Assembly (NCBI GenBank): GCA_904397815.1
Contig: CAJFOT010000069.1
Location: forward strand, 1-38,684
From: Candidatus Paralachnospira sangeri
GTDB lineage: Bacteria; Bacillota; Clostridia; Lachnospirales; Lachnospiraceae
DNA length: 38,684 nt
Direction: 5' to 3'
Position numbers and translations under genes: made by a program. Positions 15,411-22,337 of this stretch are shown here, one piece after another. Position 1 is the first letter of the stretch, and every line of letters begins with the position of its first letter. The notes below the pieces were generated by a model, which saw only the letters and a program-made list of their open reading frames with translations, did no database searches and was not told the origin of the DNA.

Positions 15411-16295
15411 ATGAACATGAGTGTATATGGCATGCTGCTGGTCTCCAGTCTCGCGATTGGCAGTATTTACGGGCTGATAGCTCTCGGCTATGCCCTGATT
15501 TACAAATCCTCAGGTCTGCTCAGCTTTACACAGGGTGATATTCTGACCTTAGGTGCTTATCTGGGCCTGACCTTTTACAGTATCTTGAAAATTCCGTTTG
15601 TGATTTCCCTTATTCTCACAATGGCATGTGCTTTTGCCCTTGGTATTCTGCTGGAGAAAGGCGTAATCCGCAAACTGCTCAATAAAAATGTGGGGGCCAT
15701 ATATGTCGTCTTGGCAACCATAGCAATATCGTATATTATTCAGAACGGTTCTCAGCTGGTTTGGGGTACGATTCAGCTGAACTTCCCTTCTGTATTCTCA
15801 GTGTCTAATGTAAATATCTTTGGCGTTAATGTGCGTCCGGAAGCGCTGATGTGCTTTATTGTATCCATTGCGCTGATGATTGTTCTGCACTTTTTCATGA
15901 CAAAGACAAGATTTGGTACCTCCATGCGGGCTGCATCCATGGATTCTATGGCTGCTGAGTCTCTGGGTATCGACGTATCATTGACAACCGGTGTTTCATG
16001 GGGCCTGTCCGCAGGTCTGGCTGCTATCGCCGGTATGCTGATCGGGCCGATTTATGGTGTATACTCTACGCTGGGTTCCACCATCGGACGTAAAGGTTTC
16101 TCCGGTGCCGTTATCGGTGGTTACGGTAATATGTACGGCGCTATGGTTGGTGGTCTGATTCTGGGTATTGTAGAGACCTTCTCTGCCAGCCTGATTTCTT
16201 CTACATACAGAAACCTGATTGCGTACGCGCTGCTGCTGATCTTTATGTTCATCAAGCCTACCGGTCTGTTTAATGAACGTGCGATCCAGGATTAA
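15411..16295 (+). CDS. livH: HAAT-family ABC transporter permease LivH-type
   Basis: This 294-residue membrane protein begins with the LivH signature SLAIGSIYGLIALGYALIYKSSGLLSF and has about eight hydrophobic segments. The cytoplasmic coupling region (TSMRAASMDSMAAESLGIDV) contacts the ATPases. AAAGGAG about ten bases upstream supports the start, with a second ATG two codons on as an alternative. It forms the translocation pore with the next gene. The symbol denotes family; the substrate need not be a branched-chain amino acid. Confidence 0.92.
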   Translation: MNMSVYGMLLVSSLAIGSIYGLIALGYALIYKSSGLLSFTQGDILTLGAYLGLTFYSILKIPFVISLILTMACAFALGILLEKGVIRKLLNKNVGAIYVVLATIAISYIIQNGSQLVWGTIQLNFPSVFSVSNVNIFGVNVRPEALMCFIVSIALMIVLHFFMTKTRFGTSMRAASMDSMAAESLGIDVSLTTGVSWGLSAGLAAIAGMLIGPIYGVYSTLGSTIGRKGFSGAVIGGYGNMYGAMVGGLILGIVETFSASLISSTYRNLIAYALLLIFMFIKPTGLFNERAIQD

Positions 16296-16331
16296 TCATT
16301 ACGCCTGACAATTAATTAAGGAGGAATTGTT

Positions 16332-17309
16332 TTGAAAAGTAAGACTCTTGATTCAAAAAAGTTAATTGCTTTGATCGTTGGCGCAGTGGTTCTCCTGGCA
16401 TTGCCGCTGGTACTTCCTAATTATGCGCTGCTGATTTTAAGCTTCTGGGAGATTTATATTATTGCAGTCTCCGGTCTGGATCTGGTATTCGGCTATTGCG
16501 GTCAGATTTCACTGGGACATGCGGCTTTCTATGCAATTGGTGCCTATGGTTCCGGTATGCTGCATGAGTACCTGGGCATTCCGGTATTCTTTACAATGAT
16601 TATTGCGGCATTTATCAGTGCTGGTGTCGGCGCTCTGATTGCTTATCCTTCATCCAAACTGGTATTCCATTTCCTGTCCCTGGCTTCCCAGGCATTCGGC
16701 GAAATTGTATACCTGCTGGTATCCCATTCACCGGGCAAAATTACCGGTAACTATCAGGGATTCTTCTCCGATTATATCAACTTATTCGGATTTGAACTGG
16801 ATACTTATACATCTTTCTATTATTTCGGCTTAGTTTGCGTACTGGTATTCCTGGTAATTAAGACATTTATGGTGAAATCCAAAACAGGACGTGCCTTCAC
16901 CGCTATTCGGGAGAACAGCCATGCTGCCGATGGTATGGGTATCAACGTAAGAAAATACAAAGTTATCGCATTTACTGTCAGCGCATTTTATACCGCTTAT
17001 GCAGGCGCTATGTATCTGCATCTGACGAAGTTCATCAATCCCGATACATTCGTGCTGAAGCAGTCCGTTATGTTCCTGACCATGCTGCTGTTCGGCGGAT
17101 CCGGCTGTCTGCTGGGACCGGTTTTGGGTTCCTTCGTCGTACTGCTGGTAAACGAAGTGCTGCGTGCTTTGCAGGATTATCAGATGTTTGTATATGGTGT
17201 CTTACTGCTGATCGTAGTTGTGGCTATGCCCGGCGGTCTGTATGGTGAAGTTATGCGACTGGTTAATTTCATCAAAGGTAAAGCCACAAAGAAGGCGGAG
17301 GTGAAATAA
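16332..17309 (+). CDS. livM: HAAT-family ABC transporter permease LivM-type
   Basis: This 325-residue permease carries GLDLVFGYCGQISLGHAAFYAIGAYGS, the LivM hallmark, and FTAIRENSHAADGMGINVRKYKV in the coupling loop. It starts at TTG (16332), seven bases after AAGGAGG; there is no nearby ATG in frame, so the rare start is well supported. It overlaps livG by one base (TAATG), indicating coupled translation. Confidence 0.92.
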   Translation: MKSKTLDSKKLIALIVGAVVLLALPLVLPNYALLILSFWEIYIIAVSGLDLVFGYCGQISLGHAAFYAIGAYGSGMLHEYLGIPVFFTMIIAAFISAGVGALIAYPSSKLVFHFLSLASQAFGEIVYLLVSHSPGKITGNYQGFFSDYINLFGFELDTYTSFYYFGLVCVLVFLVIKTFMVKSKTGRAFTAIRENSHAADGMGINVRKYKVIAFTVSAFYTAYAGAMYLHLTKFINPDTFVLKQSVMFLTMLLFGGSGCLLGPVLGSFVVLLVNEVLRALQDYQMFVYGVLLLIVVVAMPGGLYGEVMRLVNFIKGKATKKAEVK

Positions 17310-18067
17310 TGCTTAAGACAGAAGGCGTAACGATTAAGTTTGGCGGTCTTACAGCTGTCAATAATGTAAGCGTACATATTCAGAAAAATAAAATCACCGG
17401 TTTAATCGGCCCCAACGGCGCTGGTAAAACAACCTTCTTTAACTGTATCAGCGGTGTTTATGTACCGAATTCCGGTCATGTAATCTTTGATGGACAGAAC
17501 ATCGAAGGAAAAAGAGGATGGCAGATTAATAAACTGGGTATTGCCCGTACCTATCAGGTTATCAACCTGTTCTGGAAGATGACTGTACTGGAAAATGTAA
17601 TGGTAGGTATGCACTCCAGACTGAAATCCGGTTTCTGGTCTGATATTTTCAGAACTCCCGCACAGAGAGCGGAAGAGAGAAGAGCAATCGAGAAGGCATA
17701 TGAGTGGCTGGATTTCGTGGGCCTGAAAGATAATGCCAATGATCCGGCAGGCAGCCTGCCTTACGGCGGACAGAGAAGACTGGAGATCGTCAGAGGTCTG
17801 GCCAGCGATCCGAAGCTTCTTCTTCTGGATGAGCCTGCTGCAGGTATGAACACCAAGGAGAAAGGAGAACTGGATGTTGTTCTCCATCAGATTCTGGAGA
17901 AAGGTGTTACCATCCTGATGATTGAGCATGATATGAAACTGGTTATGGGTGTCTGTGATTATATTTATGTTCTGGAACATGGCCAGCTGTTGTCAGAGGG
18001 TCTGCCGGAAGTAGTACAGAATGACCCTGAAGTTATTAAGGCATACCTGGGAGGTGACGACGAATAA
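17309..18067 (+). CDS. livG: HAAT-family ABC transporter ATP-binding protein LivG-type
   Basis: This 252-residue ATPase shows Walker A GPNGAGKTT, signature PYGGQRRLEIVRGLA, Walker B LLLLDEPAAGMN and H-loop IEHDMKLV. The AAGMN and C-terminal PEVIKAYLGGD features mark the LivG subfamily. It dimerises with LivF to power the LivHM pore. It overlaps both neighbours by one base, ATG being fused to each preceding TAA. Confidence 0.94.
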   Translation: MLKTEGVTIKFGGLTAVNNVSVHIQKNKITGLIGPNGAGKTTFFNCISGVYVPNSGHVIFDGQNIEGKRGWQINKLGIARTYQVINLFWKMTVLENVMVGMHSRLKSGFWSDIFRTPAQRAEERRAIEKAYEWLDFVGLKDNANDPAGSLPYGGQRRLEIVRGLASDPKLLLLDEPAAGMNTKEKGELDVVLHQILEKGVTILMIEHDMKLVMGVCDYIYVLEHGQLLSEGLPEVVQNDPEVIKAYLGGDDE

Positions 18068-18792
18068 TGGCACCGTTATTAGAGTTAAAAGATTTTCATT
18101 ACTATTATGGAAACATTCATTCCGTTAAGGGCATTAACCTGTATGTGAATGAAGGTGAGATGGTTACATTAATCGGCGCCAATGGTGCCGGAAAAACCAC
18201 AACCATGCAGACGATTTCCGGTCTGACCAGCCCCAAGGGTATCCGCGGTGAAATCTGGTTTGACGGCAAGAAAATCAGCGGCATGAAGGGCCATAAGATT
18301 TCCGCCATGGGTCTGGCTCATGTACTGGAGGGTCGTCATGTGTTCTCCAAGCTGACTGTGGAAGAGAATCTGAACATGGGCGCTTTCATGAGAAAAGACT
18401 CAAAGAACATTAAGAGCGATATGGACGGCGTTTATAAGAGATTTCCCCGTCTGTTAGAGAGAAAGACACAGCTGGCAGGAACCTTATCCGGCGGCGAGCA
18501 GCAGATGCTGGCAATTGGCCGGGCGCTGATGGCAAGACCGAAGATGATTCTTCTGGACGAGCCTTCACTGGGTCTGTCTCCCCTGATTACCAAGGAAGTG
18601 TTTGCGGCAATCAGAGAAATCAACAGAGAAGACGGCATTACCATCTTTTTCGTAGAGCAGAACTCCAAGATTGCGCTGAAAACAGCTCACAGGGGTTATG
18701 TAATGCAGACAGGTGAAATGGTAATTGAAGATACCTGTGAAAACCTGATGAGCAATGCTGATGTGCAGAAGGCTTATCTGGGCGGCGAATAA
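18067..18792 (+). CDS. livF: HAAT-family ABC transporter ATP-binding protein LivF-type
   Basis: This 241-residue ATPase has Walker A GANGAGKTT, signature LSGGEQQMLAIGRAL, Walker B MILLDEPSLGLSP and FVEQNSKIAL at the H-loop position, with Gln in place of the common His as usual in LivF. It completes the importer livJ-H-M-G-F. The last transport gene before the zinc dehydrogenase. Confidence 0.94.
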   Translation: MAPLLELKDFHYYYGNIHSVKGINLYVNEGEMVTLIGANGAGKTTTMQTISGLTSPKGIRGEIWFDGKKISGMKGHKISAMGLAHVLEGRHVFSKLTVEENLNMGAFMRKDSKNIKSDMDGVYKRFPRLLERKTQLAGTLSGGEQQMLAIGRALMARPKMILLDEPSLGLSPLITKEVFAAIREINREDGITIFFVEQNSKIALKTAHRGYVMQTGEMVIEDTCENLMSNADVQKAYLGGE

Positions 18793-18806
18793 TACTGTCG
18801 ACGTAC

Positions 18807-18851
18807 ACTTTTACGGAACAGAAGGCTTATGCTTTTTCAGTTCCGTAAAGT
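18807..18851 (+). other. intercistronic hairpin between livF and the dehydrogenase gene
   Basis: ACTTTTACGGAAC (18807-18819) pairs with GTTCCGTAAAGT (18840-18851), with partial pairing inside. TAGTATATATTTTAAG follows, not a strong T tract, so this may be a partial terminator or processing site separating transport from enzyme expression. Confidence 0.5.
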
Positions 18852-18883
18852 AGTATATATTTTAAGAAAAGAGGAAGAAATCA

Positions 18884-19906
18884 ATGAAAGCTGTTATTGT
18901 TGACGAACCTTTTAAACTGCGTATTGCGGAAGTTCCGGATCCGGAAATCAAAAAAGACGATGAAGTAAAGATCAAAGTTGTGGCAGGCGGTATCTGCGGT
19001 TCTGATGTAGGTATCTACAGAGGAACAAACTCTCTGGCTACTTACCCCAGAATCATCGGCCATGAGTACGGCGGTGAAGTAATCGAGGTAGGTTCTGCAG
19101 TAACCAATGTAAAGGTTGGCGATATTGTATCTGTTGACCCTGTTCGTTACTGCGGCCACTGCTATGCCTGCACCCATGGCAGACATAATGTATGCAATAC
19201 ACTGGAAGTAACCGGTGTACACTGCGACGGTGGTTTTGCGGAATATGTGGTAGCTCCCAGTGAAGCCTGCTACAAACTGGATACCACAAAGATCAGCAAA
19301 GATCTGTGCGGTCTGGTAGAGCCTTACAGCATCGGTGCTGAAGTAAATCATCGTGCCAATACCGGCGAAGGCGATAAGGTTCTGGTAATGGGCAGCGGCC
19401 CTATCGGCGTTACCATTATGCAGGTTGCGAAGGCAAGAGGCGCATGGGTTATGATGACAGACCTGGTAGATGAGCGTCTGGCTAAGGCAAAAGATATGGG
19501 TGCGGATGTTGTAGTGAATGTATCCAAAGAAGATCTGAAGGAAGTTGTTATGAAATATACAGACAACGAAGGCGCAACAGTTGTTGTTGATTCCGTATGC
19601 TCTGTAGATTCCTTCCCGCAGGCACTGGATCTGGCGTGCCCGGCAGGCCGTGTGGTAACACTGGGTACGGGCAATAAGCCTTCTGCGATCGCTGAAGTGG
19701 ATGTGACCAAGAAAGAACTGGATGTGTTAGGATCCAGATTAAGCAACTTCCGGTTCCCTGAAGTAATCGAGCTGTTCGAGAAAGGCGCTGTAACGCCTGA
19801 GAAGCTGAGAACACATACGTTCCACTTCACAGAAGCACAGAAAGCATTTGATTTCATGAAAGAACATCCTGAGCAGGTTTGCAAGGTTGCCCTGAGTTTC
19901 GAATAA
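18884..19906 (+). CDS. zinc-dependent alcohol dehydrogenase, RspB/LgoD-like
   Basis: This 340-residue medium-chain dehydrogenase has catalytic zinc ligands in GGICGSD (Cys38) and IGHEYGG (His-Glu near 60). Structural-zinc cysteines lie in YCGHCYACTHGRHNVCN, and the NAD(P) motif is VMGSGPIGV. YRGTNSLATYPRIIGHE and TGVHCDGGFAEYVV closely recall RspB and L-galactonate/L-gulonate 5-dehydrogenases as I remember them. That suggests oxidation of a hexonate or related polyol acid; sorbitol or threonine dehydrogenase is less likely. It follows livF by 91 bp and ends at a strong terminator, so it belongs to the importer operon. Confidence 0.88.
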   Translation: MKAVIVDEPFKLRIAEVPDPEIKKDDEVKIKVVAGGICGSDVGIYRGTNSLATYPRIIGHEYGGEVIEVGSAVTNVKVGDIVSVDPVRYCGHCYACTHGRHNVCNTLEVTGVHCDGGFAEYVVAPSEACYKLDTTKISKDLCGLVEPYSIGAEVNHRANTGEGDKVLVMGSGPIGVTIMQVAKARGAWVMMTDLVDERLAKAKDMGADVVVNVSKEDLKEVVMKYTDNEGATVVVDSVCSVDSFPQALDLACPAGRVVTLGTGNKPSAIAEVDVTKKELDVLGSRLSNFRFPEVIELFEKGAVTPEKLRTHTFHFTEAQKAFDFMKEHPEQVCKVALSFE

Positions 19907-19925
19907 TTTTAGTTGACTGCCAATC

Positions 19926-19961
19926 AAAGGCGGCAGCTGTTTCCGACAGCTGCCGCCTTTT
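19926..19961 (+). terminator. terminator of the HAAT-dehydrogenase operon
   Basis: AAAGGCGGCAGCTGT (19926-19940) pairs with ACAGCTGCCGCCTTT (19946-19960) around TTCCG, and T residues follow. It begins 20 bp beyond the dehydrogenase stop. Confidence 0.9.
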
Positions 19962-20007
19962 CGCACATTTTTTGGGTTCATGATCTGCAAATATTTTCCT
20001 GTGCACA

Positions 20008-20051
20008 TTGCGGATAATCTGATGAGATGGTAAGATATACTATAGGATACC
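20008..20051 (+). promoter_or_regulatory. candidate promoter and palindrome before larA2
   Basis: TTGCGG (20008-20013) and TAAGAT (20031-20036) are 17 bp apart. Over the -10 lies an imperfect 23-bp palindrome, GGTA-N3-TATA-C-TATA-N3-TACC (20029-20051), which could be a GntR operator. It shares TATACTAT with the region before gntR3 (26198-26205). Confidence 0.45.
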
Positions 20052-20069
20052 AAAGAGAGGAGGCATTTT

Positions 20070-21350
20070 ATGTTTTCGTATTCGTTTTATACAGGTTCCC
20101 GTGATGTGAAGTTTGAGATACCGGATGAAAACTTTCTTTACTGTGCAGAACATCCCCATTATCAGACGGATCAGACAGAGGAAGAAATTATATGCGAGGC
20201 GCTGGATCATCCGATTGGAAACGGCGGATTTGATGATGTGCCGCAAAATGCAAAGGTAATTATTATCGTTGATGATGTGACCAGACCTACTCCAACGGGA
20301 AGAATCATTCCCTTTGTGATGGAACGGCTGCTGAAACGGACTTCAAACATTGCTTTTGCCACAGCGCCCGGCACACACAGACCGCTGACAGAAGAAGAAT
20401 TAGAGCTGAAAATCGGCAGGAAATATATGGATCAATATCCTGTTTATAATATCGATTATAAAGAGCATGAAAAATATCGTTATTTAACGACAAATGCTCA
20501 GGGAACGAGAATCAGTCTGCATGAATGTGTGACAGAGGCAGATTTTATCATCTGCATTGGCAATATAGGACCTCATAATATGGTGGGCTGGAGCGGCGGG
20601 GCAAAAATGCTGCAGCCGGGTGTCAGTTCAGAGGAGACAACCACGCAGACGCATTTGTATTATTTTACCCACGATCAGATGCTGGATGTGATTGGCAATG
20701 TTAACTGCAGAGCCCGGCAGGAGATTGATGAAATCGGAACCCTGGTGGGACTGAACCTGATTATCAATACGGTGCTGGATACAGAGATGAATGTGATCGG
20801 CGTATTCTGCGGCCATCATATCCAGGCACATCGGGAAGGAGTAAAGTTTGCTGAGAAATATTTATGTCCGAAAATTCCCCGCAAAGCAGATATTGTAATT
20901 GTTTCTGCCTATCCCAATCATGTGGATTACTGGCAGGGAATGAAGCCGCTGGTATTCTCTTTCCTCGGGCTGAAGCGGGGAGGCACAGCGATCTATGTAT
21001 TTGACCCTCCGGAAGGGCTGTGCAACAATTCACCGGCTCACAGAGAGACCCTGCGTCATTATCTGGATAAGGATAAGGAGACGGTTCTGAAGGATTTAAA
21101 GGATGGAAAGATCACAGATCAGGTAGGTATTATTAACCCGCTGGGCCATTATCAGATGCGGGAATATGCCAATACAATCTGCATGACCAATCATCTGACC
21201 GAAGAAGAGTGCAGACTGCTGGGGTGGACAAAGATCGACACGTTTGAAGAAGCGCTGGAAGAAGCCTTTCGCCGACAGGGAAGAGAGGCCAAAATCGGTG
21301 TGATTCCGATGAGTGGGGAAACTGTAGTGAAATGTACAGAAGAATCATAG
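20070..21350 (+). CDS. LarA-like nickel-dependent hydroxyacid racemase/epimerase, copy 2
   Basis: This 426-residue paralogue of the protein at 11303 aligns without gaps over its first 200 residues. It retains DDVTRP (68-73), GTHRP (His103), GPHNMVGWSGGAK (His169, Lys179) and TQTHL (His195), the set that holds the nickel-pincer nucleotide in LarA. The two paralogues diverge mainly between 130 and 155 and around 195-205, so they may act on different hydroxy acids or on two epimers. GAGAGGAGG precedes ATG. It has its own candidate promoter and ends at a terminator before gntR2. Confidence 0.88.
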   Translation: MFSYSFYTGSRDVKFEIPDENFLYCAEHPHYQTDQTEEEIICEALDHPIGNGGFDDVPQNAKVIIIVDDVTRPTPTGRIIPFVMERLLKRTSNIAFATAPGTHRPLTEEELELKIGRKYMDQYPVYNIDYKEHEKYRYLTTNAQGTRISLHECVTEADFIICIGNIGPHNMVGWSGGAKMLQPGVSSEETTTQTHLYYFTHDQMLDVIGNVNCRARQEIDEIGTLVGLNLIINTVLDTEMNVIGVFCGHHIQAHREGVKFAEKYLCPKIPRKADIVIVSAYPNHVDYWQGMKPLVFSFLGLKRGGTAIYVFDPPEGLCNNSPAHRETLRHYLDKDKETVLKDLKDGKITDQVGIINPLGHYQMREYANTICMTNHLTEEECRLLGWTKIDTFEEALEEAFRRQGREAKIGVIPMSGETVVKCTEES

Positions 21351-21375
21351 ATGCCGGCAGAAAAAAGGCTGAGAA

Positions 21376-21412
21376 AGATGGGGACGGTCCCTGCGGACCG
21401 TCCCATCTTTTA
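21376..21412 (+). terminator. terminator or attenuator between larA2 and gntR2
   Basis: GATGGGGACGGTCC (21377-21390) pairs with GGACCGTCCCATC (21395-21407) with one bulged G and a CTGC loop, followed by TTTTAAAA. The gntR2 ribosome site begins only a few bases later, so gntR2 must depend on read-through or on an unseen promoter. Confidence 0.75.
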
Positions 21413-21432
21413 AAAAGAGGAGGATACATACG

Positions 21433-22161
21433 TTGGAATTTGAGGCGATCAGAAAAGTAAATGTAAGTGATGAAGTATACGATAAAATTTTACAGAGCAT
21501 TATAGACCGGAAGTTAAATCCAGGGGATAAGCTGCCGTCGGAAACAAGGCTGGCGCAGATGTTCGGCGTCAGCCGGGTGACTGTGAGAGCGGCTTTGCAG
21601 AGGCTGGCAGGAACCGGTATTGTGGAATCTCACAATGGAGAAGGGACTTATGTGAAAAGCTATCAGGAAGGAATTCTGTTGGGCCAGCTGGCTTCGAAAA
21701 GTGTGCTGGAGAGCTATGACAGGGAGGAGATACTGGATTTCCGCCGGGGGCTGGAGATGGTAGCCGCGGAGCTGGCTGCCAGAAAACGGACAGAGGAAGA
21801 AGTAAGAAATCTGTCAGAGATTTATCATAAGATGGAGGCAGCCTGTCAGAATAATCAGATAGAGGAATATGCCCGTCTGGATCTGGAATTTCATATTACG
21901 ATTGCCAGAATATCTAAAAATACTTTTATTCTGTATGCGATGGAGCAAATGCGGCCTATTCTGCTGCACAGCATGACACAGCTGAATATGCGTTTTGGTC
22001 CGGGAGATGGTCTGTTGTATCATAAAAAAATTGTGGATGCGATTGCCGACGGCAATCAGGCAGAAGCCAGAGAGAGAATTGATCTGAATTTGATGAACAG
22101 CCGGCAGCGTACGATTGAGATGGAAGAGAAAGAGGAATCAGGGGAGAGAGAAAATTCCTGA
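21433..22161 (+). CDS. GntR-family regulator, FCD type (GntR2)
   Basis: This 242-residue protein has a winged helix at about 10-75 (PGDKLPSETRLAQMFGVSRVTVRAALQRL) and an FCD domain. Its start codon is TTG, ten bases after AGGAGG. Of the usual FCD metal ligands, Asp and His in LDLEFHITIA and His in YHKKIVDA are present, but the C-terminal His is replaced in ERIDLNLMNS, so ligand or metal binding may differ from GntR1 and GntR3. The downstream larA3 promoter carries CTGTA-N-TACAG sites that this protein probably binds. Confidence 0.9.
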   Translation: MEFEAIRKVNVSDEVYDKILQSIIDRKLNPGDKLPSETRLAQMFGVSRVTVRAALQRLAGTGIVESHNGEGTYVKSYQEGILLGQLASKSVLESYDREEILDFRRGLEMVAAELAARKRTEEEVRNLSEIYHKMEAACQNNQIEEYARLDLEFHITIARISKNTFILYAMEQMRPILLHSMTQLNMRFGPGDGLLYHKKIVDAIADGNQAEARERIDLNLMNSRQRTIEMEEKEESGERENS

Positions 22162-22181
22162 CGATCTTTTGTATTCGGGTA

Positions 22182-22210
22182 TTGACAAAATAAAGAATTA
22201 GCTGTATAAC
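22182..22210 (+). promoter_or_regulatory. promoter of the larA3-sbp2-uroD2 operon
   Basis: TTGACA (22182-22187) is followed after 17 bp by TATAAC (22205-22210). The first CTGTATTACAG operator (22210-22220) begins at the last base of the -10, so occupation would block initiation. Confidence 0.8.
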
Positions 22211-22307
22211 TGTATTACAGGCATACAGTAAGAGCAACAAGCTATGTTGACTGCTATCAAAATAGTAGCAGTCAAAATTTTCAACATAGCTGTAGTACAG
22301 CATACAG
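22210..22307 (+). promoter_or_regulatory. duplicated operator flanking a nested hairpin in the larA3 leader
   Basis: CTGTATTACAGGCATACAG (22210-22228) and CTGTAGTACAGCATACAG (22290-22307) are near-identical, each containing palindrome CTGTA-N-TACAG. Between them AGCTATGTTGA (22240-22250) pairs with TCAACATAGCT (22281-22291), and TGACTGCTA (22248-22256) pairs with TAGCAGTCA (22266-22274). The centres of the two palindromes are 80 bp apart. This resembles a two-site GntR operator able to loop, with an RNA hairpin in the leader. No T tract follows, so it is not a plain terminator. Confidence 0.7.
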
Positions 22308-22337
22308 CTATGCAGAATTTGGGAGGTGAAACAGGGG

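Noticed and set aside
22240-22291. Nested hairpin in the larA3 leader read as an intrinsic terminator
   Set aside because: No T tract follows; flanking operator copies suggest a regulatory role instead.
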